Below are positions 5,560 through 12,565 of a stretch of DNA of 24,163 nt, in pieces. Origin of the DNA: Sphingomonas sp. CCH10-B3 (GTDB taxonomy: Bacteria > Pseudomonadota > Alphaproteobacteria > Sphingomonadales > Sphingomonadaceae); assembly GCF_001556185.1 (NCBI RefSeq), contig NZ_LSIJ01000078.1:1-24163 (forward strand). The letters run 5' to 3'. Each line of letters opens with the position of its first letter. The first letter of the stretch is position 1. The notes below the pieces were generated by a model that was not told the DNA's origin, did no database searches, and worked only from the letters and a program-made list of their open reading frames with translations. The translations under genes were made by a program, and so were the position numbers.

Positions 5560-7804
5560 AGCCAAGCGGTTGCAGCGATGCCGCCTGCTGCTTCAGCTTC
5601 GCCGCCATCTGGGCATAGTCGGCTTCCATTTCAGGCGTCACCGACGCTCGCGATTCCTTCAGCGCCGCGTCGAAATGCGCCTGCATCACCTTCAGCGTGG
5701 CAAGCGACTCCCGCAGCGCGGCCAACCCCGCGCGCCGCACCAGATCCTCCAGATCGGCGCCTGAATAATGGTCGGTCCGCGCCGCCAGATCGTCGAGATC
5801 GACATCGTCAGCCAGCGGCATACGCGCGGTCTGGATGCCGAGGATGCGCGTACGCCCCGCGCGGTCGGGCACCGAGACATAAATGAGCTCGTCGAACCGC
5901 CCCGGTCGCAACAGCGCGGGGTCGATCAGGTTGGGGCGGTTGGTGGCACCGATCACCACCACCGACTGCAATTCCTCCAGCCCGTCCATCTCGGCAAGGA
6001 TCGTGTTGACCACGCGTTCGGTCACCTGCGGCTCGCCCATCCCGCCGCCACGCGCAGGCACCAGCGAATCGAGCTCGTCGATGAAGATCACGCACGGCGC
6101 AACCTGGCGCGCGCGCGCGAACAGCTTGGCGATCTGCTGCTCGCTTTCGCCATACCATTTGCTCAGCAAGTCGCTCGATTTGGTGGCGATGAAATTGGCC
6201 TGCGCCTCGCGCGCCACTGCCTTCGCCAGCAAGGTCTTGCCGGTGCCGGGCGGGCCATAGAGCAGGAACCCCTTGGCGGGGCGAATGCCGAGGCGGCGGA
6301 AGGCATCGGGGTCCTTGAGCGGCAGTTCGACGCCTTCGCGTAATTTTTCGCGCGCTTCATCGACGCCGCCGATGTCGTCCCAGCGCACGCTCGGCGCCTG
6401 CACCATCACTTCGCGCATCGCCGACGGCTGGACGCGCTTGATCGCGCCGGTGAAATCCTCGCGCGTTACCGAAAGCTCGTCGAGCACTTCGGGCGGGATC
6501 GTGCCTCCTGACAGGTCGAGCCGCGGCATGATCCGCCGCACTGCCTCGATTGCGGCTTCGCGGGTCAGCGCAGCGAGATCGGCACCGACAAAGCCATAAG
6601 TCATCCGCGACAGCTCATCGAGATCGACCCGGTCGCCAAGCGGCATCCCGCGCGTGTGGATGCCGAGGATCTCGCGTCGCCCGCGCTCGTCGGGCACGCC
6701 GACGATGATCTCGCGGTCGAAGCGGCCAGGGCGGCGCAAAGCCTCGTCGATCGCCTCTGGCCGGTTGGTCGCGGCAATCACGACGAGATTGGCGCGCGCC
6801 TCCAGCCCGTCCATCAGCGTCAGCAATTGCGCGACGAGCCGCTTTTCGGCCTCGCCCGACACTTGCCCGCGTTTGGGCGCGATCGAGTCGATTTCGTCGA
6901 TGAAGACGATCGACGGCGCTGCCTTGGTCGCTTGTTCGAACACGTCGCGCAGCCGCTTTTCCGACTCGCCATAGGTTGCGCCCATGATTTCAGGGCCGTT
7001 GATCAGGAAGAAATTGGCGTCGCTTTCATTCGCCACCGCGCGCGCGAGCCGGGTCTTGCCCGTCCCCGGCGGACCGTGGAGCAGCACGCCCTTGGGCGGA
7101 TCGACGCCCAGCCGCTGGAACAGCTCAGGATAGCGCAGCGGCAGCTCGACCATTTCGCGGAGCTGGTCGATCGTCGGCCCCATCCCGCCGATGTCGTCGT
7201 AAGTCACATCGGCGCGGCGCGATTCGGTTGGTTCTTCATATTCGGCGCGCAGCTCGATTTCGGTGGTCGGATCGATATGGACGACGCCGCGCGGCACCGT
7301 CGCGATCACCGCGAGCCGGATTTCCTGCAACGCATAGGCCGGCGCGTTGAGCATCTGGCGCAACTGCGGCGGCATGTTGTCGACACGTTGTTGCCCGGCG
7401 GTCGCGACGATGTCGCCCTGCGTCAGCGGACGGCCGAGGAAAGTGCGCTGAAGCGCCGCCGCCGATCCCTGCAGCCGCAGATTCTGCTGCGCGGGCGCGA
7501 AGACGACGCGCGTCGCGGGCTTGGATTCTGCCTTGCGCACACCGACGAATTCGCCCGAGCCGACACCGGCATTGGCGCGCTGGAGCCCATCGATCCGGAT
7601 GATTTCCAGCCCTTCATCCTCGGCATAAGGGGCAACGGCTCGCGCAGGGGTGCTGCGCTTGCCGACGACTTCGATCACATCGCCCTCAGCCAGCCCGAGC
7701 GCGGCCATCAGCGCGCGCGGCAGATGCGCAAGGCCCCGGCCGCTGTCCTCCGGCCGGGCATTCGCCACCTGCAGCTTGCGGAGCGCGGAATCGCTGTCGG
7801 CCAT
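5513..7804 (-). CDS. CDC48/p97-type AAA+ ATPase (VAT-like)
   Basis: The 763-aa product has the complete Cdc48/p97/VAT architecture. The N-terminal substrate- or cofactor-binding module spans about residues 1-190 (double-psi barrel beginning [20 protein letters not shown]). The D1 AAA module has Walker A GPPGTGKT at 244-251 and Walker B VFIDEID at 300-306. D2 has Walker A at 517-524 and Walker B IFIDELD at 573-579. RRPGRFDRE in D1 and LRPGRFDEL in D2 carry the arginine-finger region. The D2 pore loop reads [10 protein letters not shown] with the aromatic pair; D1 reads GATYGESE. The family forms hexameric unfoldases that thread proteins. Archaeal members feed the proteasome; the bacterial partner is not established. 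There is no proteasome, NurA or ubiquitin-like gene nearby. The C-terminus ends in PIE, unlike the HbYX motif of proteasome activators. Its stop lies within the convergent MFS gene. Confidence 0.93.
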   Translation of the reverse strand: MADSDSALRKLQVANARPEDSGRGLAHLPRALMAALGLAEGDVIEVVGKRSTPARAVAPYAEDEGLEIIRIDGLQRANAGVGSGEFVGVRKAESKPATRVVFAPAQQNLRLQGSAAALQRTFLGRPLTQGDIVATAGQQRVDNMPPQLRQMLNAPAYALQEIRLAVIATVPRGVVHIDPTTEIELRAEYEEPTESRRADVTYDDIGGMGPTIDQLREMVELPLRYPELFQRLGVDPPKGVLLHGPPGTGKTRLARAVANESDANFFLINGPEIMGATYGESEKRLRDVFEQATKAAPSIVFIDEIDSIAPKRGQVSGEAEKRLVAQLLTLMDGLEARANLVVIAATNRPEAIDEALRRPGRFDREIIVGVPDERGRREILGIHTRGMPLGDRVDLDELSRMTYGFVGADLAALTREAAIEAVRRIMPRLDLSGGTIPPEVLDELSVTREDFTGAIKRVQPSAMREVMVQAPSVRWDDIGGVDEAREKLREGVELPLKDPDAFRRLGIRPAKGFLLYGPPGTGKTLLAKAVAREAQANFIATKSSDLLSKWYGESEQQIAKLFARARQVAPCVIFIDELDSLVPARGGGMGEPQVTERVVNTILAEMDGLEELQSVVVIGATNRPNLIDPALLRPGRFDELIYVSVPDRAGRTRILGIQTARMPLADDVDLDDLAARTDHYSGADLEDLVRRAGLAALRESLATLKVMQAHFDAALKESRASVTPEMEADYAQMAAKLKQQAASLQPLGFISPGQLRPRSTPIE

Positions 7805-7895
7805 GGGGGAACTATCCTCGTCGCTTTTCAGGGTCGCGTATCAGGCGAGCGACATAGGATGTGGGCTCCCGGGTTGCGAGTCATGAACGACGGGC

Positions 7896-7929
7896 AAAAA
7901 AAGAGCCGACCTCGCAAAGGGGCCGGCTC
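7896..7929 (-). terminator. Intrinsic terminator of the candidate sRNA
   Basis: The stem is GAGCCGGCC/GGTCGGCTC (one G-U wobble), followed immediately by seven T residues on the minus strand. It is the only canonical stem-plus-U-tract terminator I see in the window. Its orientation requires a minus-strand transcript starting between it and the LysR gene. Confidence 0.75.
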
Positions 7930-7962
7930 GTGAAAGTTTTTAGGAGAGGATGCCTGAAAGGC
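7896..7962 (-). ncRNA. Candidate small RNA with CCUCUCCU motif
   Basis: This lies in the 305-bp gap between the Cdc48-like gene and the LysR gene. On the minus strand a TTGCGA-N17-CACATA promoter predicts a start near 7962. The 5' part can form a GCCT-TTC-AGGC hairpin. The single-stranded middle carries CCTCTCCT (plus-strand 7942-7949), complementary to Shine-Dalgarno sequences. The 3' end is a textbook intrinsic terminator: a 9-bp stem with one G-U pair (7903-7911 with 7921-7929), a 9-nt loop and seven U residues (7896-7902). CU-rich loops of this type are typical of alphaproteobacterial trans-acting sRNAs that occlude ribosome-binding sites. The length of about 67 nt is an estimate. It could alternatively be a short leader, but no minus-strand gene follows before the Cdc48-like start 90 bp on, across the terminator. 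Confidence 0.6.
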
Positions 7963-7968
7963 CCCCTT

Positions 7969-8005
7969 TATGTGCGGTGCAGCATTCACTTTCGCAAGTG
8001 CGAAA
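7969..8005 (-). promoter_or_regulatory. Promoter and palindromic operator candidates for the sRNA
   Basis: The -35 TTGCGA (plus-strand 7992-7997) and -10 CACATA (7969-7974) are 17 bp apart on the minus strand. The -35 is embedded in a palindrome with 7-bp arms, TTTCGCA-AG-TGCGAAA (7990-8005). The -10 end overlaps TGCACCGCA (7973-7981, minus strand), which has the TGC-N3-GCA form of PhaR-type sites. Both palindromes could bind a regulator; this is inference. Confidence 0.45.
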
Positions 8006-8109
8006 AGGAAAACGGCGATTGCGTTGCGCGCATTCATTGCTAGCCTAGCGGCATCGCCAAATGGCAGCGGTGTCATCGATGCCGCACTGCAATAGCGCCG
8101 GAGGGGAGA

Positions 8110-8991
8110 ATGCGTCGATTGCCGCCACTGACCGCGATCGAAGCGGTGGTTCAGGTTGCGCGGTTGGGATCGGTGAAAGCGGCCGCACAGGAACTGGCGC
8201 TTTCGGCACCAGCACTCAGCCGCCGGGTGCAGGCGCTCGAACGCTTCATTGGCCGGCCGTTGTTCGATCGTCGGCACCAGGCGATGCAACTCAATGCCGA
8301 CGGCGAACGGCTGATCGCGCAGATCGCCCCCGCGATCGACATGCTGACCGACGCCGTCGAGGCACTGACCAGCGCGACCGATGTCCAGCGGCTACGGCTG
8401 GGGGTGTTGCCGCTGTTCGCCTCGCAACGCCTGTTTCCGCGGCTGGCCGACCTGCGCGCGCGCCACCCCGAGCTGCACCTCGATATCGACACGGGCGGGC
8501 ACGGCATGACTCGGCTCGGCGAGGGGCTTGATGCCGCGATCGTGCTGGCGCGCGATATCGAACCGGCTCTTTACGCGCGCCGGCTCGACCGCAACCGCAT
8601 TCTCGTGATCGGCGGCCGCGCCATGATCGAGGGGCCACAGCCGATTACCGAGCCCCATCAGCTGTCGAGCGTGACCGCGCTCGTCCACCGCGACATGCCC
8701 GATACCTTTGCTGCCTGGTGCCTTGCCGCCGGGATCGGCGAGATCGAGCCGCTCGCCGTCGATCATTTCGATTCGGGCGCGCTGATGCTCGAAGCGGCTG
8801 CGCAAGGCCTGGGTGTCGCCTTCATGCACGAAAGCCATTTCGAAGACGCGCACGACCCGCGTCTTGCCCGGCTGTTCGATATCAGCGTCGAGAGCCCCTA
8901 TAGCTACTGGTTCGTCTGCCGCCCGCGCGCGCTGATGCAGCGACCGGTCAAGCTGTTCCACGATTGGTTAATCGAAAATCTCGCCAACTGA
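8110..8991 (+). CDS. LysR-family transcriptional regulator (GcvA-like)
   Basis: The 293-aa protein has the LysR layout. An N-terminal winged helix-turn-helix (residues 1-60) reads RLPPLTAIEAVVQVARLGSV, then AAAQELALSAPALSRRVQAL with the GRPLFDR wing. A linker helix follows, and then a periplasmic-binding-like effector domain (about 90-290). The opening RRLPPLTAI and the preference for local targets recall the GcvA/AmpR subgroup. A strong GGAGGGGAG ribosome site precedes the ATG. LysR regulators usually control an adjacent divergent gene; here the divergent unit is the candidate sRNA and then the Cdc48-like ATPase, so the sRNA is a possible target. No effector can be inferred. Confidence 0.9.
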   Translation: MRRLPPLTAIEAVVQVARLGSVKAAAQELALSAPALSRRVQALERFIGRPLFDRRHQAMQLNADGERLIAQIAPAIDMLTDAVEALTSATDVQRLRLGVLPLFASQRLFPRLADLRARHPELHLDIDTGGHGMTRLGEGLDAAIVLARDIEPALYARRLDRNRILVIGGRAMIEGPQPITEPHQLSSVTALVHRDMPDTFAAWCLAAGIGEIEPLAVDHFDSGALMLEAAAQGLGVAFMHESHFEDAHDPRLARLFDISVESPYSYWFVCRPRALMQRPVKLFHDWLIENLAN

Positions 8992-9081
8992 CGTTTTTCC
9001 GCCAAATCGACGTTGATCTTAACCAGTTTTCAGCGCTTCGCTGGCATTTCGCTCGCAACGGCAATCCACTGAGGGCGAACA

Positions 9082-9252
9082 ATGACCAAACTGCTTCAAA
9101 TGCTGCGCGTGTCGAACCGTGGCGCGACCGCAATCGAATATGGCCTGATCGCGGCGCTGATCGCGGTCGCGGCGATTGCCGCGATGGGTGGCCTCGGCAA
9201 CCGGCTGAAGACGACCTTTACCAACGTCACGAGCAACATGAAGGCGAGCTGA
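9082..9252 (+). CDS. Flp-type pilin (class III prepilin)
   Basis: The gene has only 56 codons. The product starts MTKLLQMLRVSNRG, followed by the Flp prepilin motif G14 / ATAIEY and a hydrophobic segment LIAALIAVAAIAAMGGLG. Cleavage after G14 by a TadV/CpaA-type peptidase would leave a mature pilin of 42 residues with Glu+5 and Tyr+6, the hallmark of the Flp/Tad family. The C-terminal part (RLKTTFTNVTSNMKAS) is polar and typical. Flp subunits polymerise into Tad adhesion pili. No tad/cpa secretion gene is present in the window, so this copy is isolated from its machinery or belongs to an orphan locus. It lies 90 bp after the LysR gene with a weak GAGGGCG ribosome site. Its stop codon sits in the loop of a perfect 8-bp hairpin. 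Confidence 0.88.
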   Translation: MTKLLQMLRVSNRGATAIEYGLIAALIAVAAIAAMGGLGNRLKTTFTNVTSNMKAS

Positions 9253-9260
9253 GCTCGCCT
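9242..9260. terminator. Stop-codon hairpin of the Flp gene
   Basis: AGGCGAGC (9242-9249) and GCTCGCCT (9253-9260) are perfectly complementary, and the three-base loop is exactly the TGA stop codon. It lies between convergent genes (flp and the cyclophilin), so it could end transcripts from both sides. No U-tract follows. Confidence 0.45.
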
Positions 9261-9266
9261 GACTGT

Positions 9267-9722
9267 TCAGCTTGCGCGGGCGCTGACGATCTTGCCGGGG
9301 GTGCGCGGTGGCTCACCCTTCGGCAGCGCGTCGACATGCTCCATCCCCTCGATTACTTCGCCCCAGACGGTGTATTGGCCGTCGAGGAATGTCGCGTCGT
9401 CGAGGCAGATGAAGAACTGGCTGTTGGCGCTGTTCGGGTCATTGGTCCGCGCCATCGAGCAGACGCCGCGCGCATGCGGCTCGCGGCTGAATTCGGCCTT
9501 GAGATTGGGCAGCTTCGACCCGCCGGTGCCGCGCCCGGTCGGGTCGCCGCCCTGCGCCATGAAGCCCGCGATCACACGGTGAAAGACGACGCCGTCGTAG
9601 AAACCTTCATTGGCGAGCGTCGCAATCCGCTCGACATGGCCGGGCGCAAGATCGGGGCGCAGGCGAATCGTTACATCGCCGGTGTCGAGCGTCATCACCA
9701 AAGTCGAGAAGCTGTCGGTCAT
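9267..9722 (-). CDS. Peptidyl-prolyl cis-trans isomerase, cyclophilin type
   Basis: Cyclophilins catalyse proline cis-trans isomerisation during protein folding. The 151-aa product contains the family signature FHRVIAGFMAQGGDPTGRGT with the catalytic Arg, the QFFICLDD strand segment (Phe and Gln of the active site), and the terminal TVWGEVIEGMEHVD. There is no signal peptide, so it is a cytoplasmic PpiB-like enzyme. ATG 9722 is preferred because AAAGG lies 9 nt upstream; an ATG at 9731 and a GTG at 9740 overlap that Shine-Dalgarno. It is convergent with the Flp gene and divergent from mgtE. It is slightly shorter than E. coli PpiB but looks complete. Confidence 0.93.
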   Translation of the reverse strand: MTDSFSTLVMTLDTGDVTIRLRPDLAPGHVERIATLANEGFYDGVVFHRVIAGFMAQGGDPTGRGTGGSKLPNLKAEFSREPHARGVCSMARTNDPNSANSQFFICLDDATFLDGQYTVWGEVIEGMEHVDALPKGEPPRTPGKIVSARAS

Positions 9723-9784
9723 CGCGGTCATCCTTTGCACTGTCGCTCCGCGCCCTAGCCGCGCCGCTGCGCGCTGGCAAATGA

Positions 9785-9813
9785 TTGGCTTTGGCGCAGC
9801 CTCGCGCTAAGGC
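9785..9813 (+). promoter_or_regulatory. Candidate promoter of mgtE
   Basis: TTGGCT (9785-9790) and TAAGGC (9808-9813) are separated by 17 bp, giving a leader of about 24 nt before the ATG at 9844. The form resembles the tRNA-Gln and rpoZ promoters. The leader is too short for the M-box riboswitch known ahead of some mgtE genes in other phyla. Confidence 0.45.
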
Positions 9814-9843
9814 GCGGTCAGGCGTTCTGGCGGGAGGTGCGTG

Positions 9844-11250
9844 ATGAGCGAGACCGAACTCGGCAGCGAGGGCCTGGGCGCCGACGGCAGCCAGCTCGAC
9901 GAAGACGACCGCCTGAAGCCCGAATTCGTGCGCAAGGTGCTCGACGCGGTCTATGACGGCGTCCCCGAAAGCGCGCGTGCGCTGGTCGAGCCGCTCCATC
10001 CCGCCGACATCGCCGACCTGTTCGAACTGCTGCCCGCCGAGGCGCGCACCGAACTCGCCAAGTCGATCACCGATCTGCTCGACGGCGACGTGTTTGCCGA
10101 GATGAACGATTATGTCCGCGAGGACCTGATCGATTCGCTCAGCGCCAGCGAAGTCGCCGACATCGCGTCCGAGCTCGACACCGACGACGCGGTCGCGATC
10201 ATCGAGGATCTCGACGCCGCCGACCAGCGCGAAGTGCTGCGCGCGCTCGACCCCGACGATCGCGCGGCGATTGAGGAAGCGCTGTCCTACCCCGAGGAAT
10301 CGGCCGGCCGCCTGATGCAGCGCGAGCTGATCGCGGTGCCGGAGCATTGGACCGTCGGCGATGTGCTCGATTACCTGCGCGGCAATGATGAGCTGACCAC
10401 CGATTTCTGGGAAGTCTTCGTCGTCGATCCGGCGCACAAGCCGATCGGGTCGTGCCACCTCAGCTGGATCATGCGCACGCCGCGTTCGGTGAGCGTCGGC
10501 GATGTCATGCAGCGCGAGCAGACCTTGATCCCGGTCGACATGGACCAGGAGGAAGTCGCGCTGCGCTTCCAGAAATATGCGCTGATTTCCGCCGCCGTGG
10601 TGGATGCCGCCGGACGGCTCGTCGGCATGATCACCGTCGACGACATTGTCCACATCATCAGCCAGGAAGCGGGTGAGGACATTCTGCGGCTGTCGGGCGC
10701 GGGCGACGGCGACATCAACGAACCGGTGGTCGACAGTTACAAGGCGCGCGTGCGCTGGCTGATTTCGAACCTGTTCACTGCCTTGCTTGCTTCGTCGATC
10801 ATCGCGCTCTTCGAAGGGACGATTGCCAAGATGGTGGCGCTCGCCACGCTGATGCCGATCGTCGCCGGCGTCGGCGGCAATGCCGGGACGCAGACGATGG
10901 CTGTCACCGTGCGTGCGCTGGCAACCAATCAGCTTACCCGGTCGAACACGTTGCGATCGATCGTGCGCGAGCTGCGGGTCGCGCTGCTCAACGGCGGCAC
11001 GATCGCGATCGTGATCGGCATCGGCGTGACGATCGTGTTCCAGAATCCGCATCTGGGCGGCGTGATTGCGGCGGCGATGCTGACCAACATCGTCGTTGCC
11101 GGGCTGGCCGGCGTGATGGTGCCCGTCGCGCTCGAGCGGATGGGCGCCGATCCGGCAGTCGCTTCGTCGATCTTCGTCACGATGACGACCGATTCGATGG
11201 GGTTCTTCGCTTTCCTTGGCCTGGCGACGGTCACCGGGCTGGTCGGGTGA
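9844..11250 (+). CDS. mgtE: Magnesium transporter MgtE
   Basis: MgtE is a dimeric Mg2+-gated channel of the inner membrane. The 468-aa product has the full architecture. The acidic N-domain contains repeats such as LHPADIADLFELLPAEART and a run of DxxD segments. A CBS pair follows (about residues 130-260), including the ISAAVVDAAGRLVGMITVDD segment. A plug-helix region comes next, then five transmembrane helices with the conserved PIVAGVGGNAGTQT near the pore and TDSMGFFAFLGLAT at the end. ATG 9844 is preferred over GTG 9841 because GGAGGT then lies at proper spacing (5 nt rather than 2). The gene is followed 36 bp later by a DUF1489 gene, with a hairpin that begins at its stop codon. Confidence 0.96.
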   Translation: MSETELGSEGLGADGSQLDEDDRLKPEFVRKVLDAVYDGVPESARALVEPLHPADIADLFELLPAEARTELAKSITDLLDGDVFAEMNDYVREDLIDSLSASEVADIASELDTDDAVAIIEDLDAADQREVLRALDPDDRAAIEEALSYPEESAGRLMQRELIAVPEHWTVGDVLDYLRGNDELTTDFWEVFVVDPAHKPIGSCHLSWIMRTPRSVSVGDVMQREQTLIPVDMDQEEVALRFQKYALISAAVVDAAGRLVGMITVDDIVHIISQEAGEDILRLSGAGDGDINEPVVDSYKARVRWLISNLFTALLASSIIALFEGTIAKMVALATLMPIVAGVGGNAGTQTMAVTVRALATNQLTRSNTLRSIVRELRVALLNGGTIAIVIGIGVTIVFQNPHLGGVIAAAMLTNIVVAGLAGVMVPVALERMGADPAVASSIFVTMTTDSMGFFAFLGLATVTGLVG

Positions 11251-11280
11251 CTTGACGCGCCGCCGGGCGTCGCCAAGTCA
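11248..11280 (+). terminator. Hairpin beginning at the mgtE stop codon
   Basis: TGACTTG (11248-11254) pairs with CAAGTCA (11274-11280), extended by ACGC/GCGT across a 3-nt bulge; the loop is 8 nt. The TGA stop is the first base-paired triplet. It ends 6 bp before the next gene's ATG, so it may also hinder that gene's ribosome binding. Confidence 0.4.
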
Positions 11281-11286
11281 GCGGTG

Positions 11287-11685
11287 ATGCTCCATCTCTC
11301 CAAGGTCGCGTTCGGCGCGCAAAGCCTCGATCATCTCGCCGAGCGGTTGGCGGTGCGCGCCGCCGAAGGGTCGTTGTTCCTCACCACCCGCTATCTGCCG
11401 AAGCGCCATGCCGAAATTGCCGGGCAGGGCTCGCTGTTCTGGATCCTGAAGCACCAGCTCGTCGCGCGCTCGCCGATCATCGGCTTTGGCGAGGCGGCAG
11501 AGGGCAAGGTCGCGATCCTGCTCGGCATGCCGCTCGTCGCGGTGCGGCCGATCCCGAAGCGCGCGCATCAGGGCTGGCGCTACCTCGAGGCAAGCGATGC
11601 GCCGGTCGACCTTGGCGTGGGCGAAAGTGGCGAGACCTTGCCCGCAGGGCTTGCGCGTGATCTTGCGGCGCTGGCGCTGCTCTAG
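11287..11685 (+). CDS. DUF1489 family protein
   Basis: The 132-aa product matches my recollection of the alphaproteobacterial DUF1489 family. It starts LHLSKVAFGAQSLDHLAERL, continues with FLTTRYLPKRHAEI and GSLFWILKHQLVARSPIIGF, and has the strongly conserved RPIPKRAHQGWRYL near the end. There is no signal peptide or membrane segment, so it is probably cytoplasmic. No function is established for the family to my knowledge; the basic PKR motifs could suit nucleic-acid or phosphate contact, but this is speculation. The ATG at 11287 is preferred over GTG 11284; no good Shine-Dalgarno is visible. It follows mgtE by 36 bp and is likely cotranscribed. Confidence 0.85.
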   Translation: MLHLSKVAFGAQSLDHLAERLAVRAAEGSLFLTTRYLPKRHAEIAGQGSLFWILKHQLVARSPIIGFGEAAEGKVAILLGMPLVAVRPIPKRAHQGWRYLEASDAPVDLGVGESGETLPAGLARDLAALALL

Positions 11686-11724
11686 CGCGGCGCGAACTGG
11701 CAGAAATCTACCCTTGATCCGTCC

Positions 11725-11803
11725 GTGCTGAGCTTGTCGAAGCACCGTTCTTCTTCAAACCCGCCGGTGGAAAAGAAGGACGGCCCTTCGACAAGCTCAG
11801 GGC
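11725..11803. repeat. 79-nt inverted REP pair (BIME-like)
   Basis: Two 31-nt arms (11725-11755 and 11773-11803) are complementary at 26 of 31 positions around a 17-nt loop. The core GAGCTTGTCGA/TCGACAAGCTC is exact, and each arm also has its own short palindrome (GTGCT/AGCAC and GCCCT/AGGGC). TGAGCTTGTCGAAG is a REP core I recognise from many proteobacterial genomes. It occupies the gap between the convergent DUF1489 and DUF2807 genes, the usual REP location, and could act as a bidirectional terminator or mRNA-stabilising element. Confidence 0.75.
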
Positions 11804-11832
11804 AAACGGGGAAGAGTAGATCGAAGGGCACT

Positions 11833-12528
11833 CTAGCGCTTCGGCGTGCAGGTCACCGCGCCGCCGCCGGTTGCGGTCACGCGGCAGGCAGGCGTTCCCG
11901 CGACCGTGACGCCCCCCAACCCGCTCGAGACGATTTCGGCGGTGTAGCGCGCCGCGACGCGGACGTCGCCCGTCCCTGCCGCCGTCACGAACAAGTCGTT
12001 GGCGATCAGGCCGCTCGCTTCATAGCTGCCCGGCCCGGTGATTAGATAGCGCGCGCGCCCCGCCCTGCCCGCCAGCGTCATCGTGCCGGCACCGGTGACG
12101 GCGGCGTTGAGCTGGTCGGCATCGACCGCAGCGACGTTGAGCAGCCCGGCGCCGTTGATCGACAGATCGATCCGCTGCGCCGCCATCCGGTCGACCGCCA
12201 GCCGTCCCCCGGCATTGACGTTGACGCCGCGCAGCACCGGCGTGCCGAGCGTAATGCTCAGCAGCCGAGGCGGCGCGGGATCGCGTGCGCCTGACGCCGG
12301 TCGCTGGCGGCGCACGATCAGCGTCTGCCCCTCGACCGTCAGCGTAAGCCCGTCGAGCGCGGCGGGATCGCCCTCGGCCTGCGCGCTCGGCGGGCGCCCG
12401 GTCTTCACCCGCACGTCGAACGGGCCGTCGATCCGGATGCGGTCGAAGCTGATGACGCTGTAGCGACGCTCGGCAGCGTCGGCGGGTGCAGCGAAAGCAA
12501 GCACGGCGAAGGCGGCGGCGATACGCAT
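11833..12528 (-). CDS. DUF2807 (GIN domain) exported protein
   Basis: The 231-aa product starts MRIAAAFAVLAFAAPADAAE, a Sec signal peptide cleaved after ADA. An in-frame extension to 12663 is ignored because it overlaps the upstream gene and has no signal sequence. The body RYSVISFDRIRIDGPFDVRV is the DUF2807 opening, followed by repeated short beta segments with turns such as NAGGR, NGAG, TGAG, GPGS and AAGTG, consistent with a right-handed beta-helix-like head-GIN domain. The C-terminus has a Cys pair in CRVTATGGGAVTC, parallel to CTTNKMGSGDVRC of the neighbour. The function is unknown; the family is described as putative adhesin-like. It lies 37 bp downstream of its paralogue in the same direction, probably one operon. 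Confidence 0.8.
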   Translation of the reverse strand: MRIAAAFAVLAFAAPADAAERRYSVISFDRIRIDGPFDVRVKTGRPPSAQAEGDPAALDGLTLTVEGQTLIVRRQRPASGARDPAPPRLLSITLGTPVLRGVNVNAGGRLAVDRMAAQRIDLSINGAGLLNVAAVDADQLNAAVTGAGTMTLAGRAGRARYLITGPGSYEASGLIANDLFVTAAGTGDVRVAARYTAEIVSSGLGGVTVAGTPACRVTATGGGAVTCTPKR

Positions 12529-12565
12529 CGCCGCGATGTCGCACCCCCCGCCGCCTAAGCGCAAG

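Noticed and set aside
6656..7933. A 425-codon plus-strand frame opposite the Cdc48-like gene
   Set aside because: It is antisense to two intact AAA+ modules, and it crosses the sRNA terminator without any domain.
7950..8048. A 32-codon plus-strand open frame with a strong AGGAGAGG ribosome-site look-alike
   Set aside because: The apparent ribosome site is the complement of the CCUCUCCU motif of the minus-strand sRNA candidate, and the poly-A/stem arrangement is a minus-strand terminator. The peptide is basic and has no recognisable motif.
9814..9843. Mg2+ (M-box) riboswitch ahead of mgtE
   Set aside because: The likely promoter leaves only about 24 nt of leader, far too short for that riboswitch, and no matching structure is visible.
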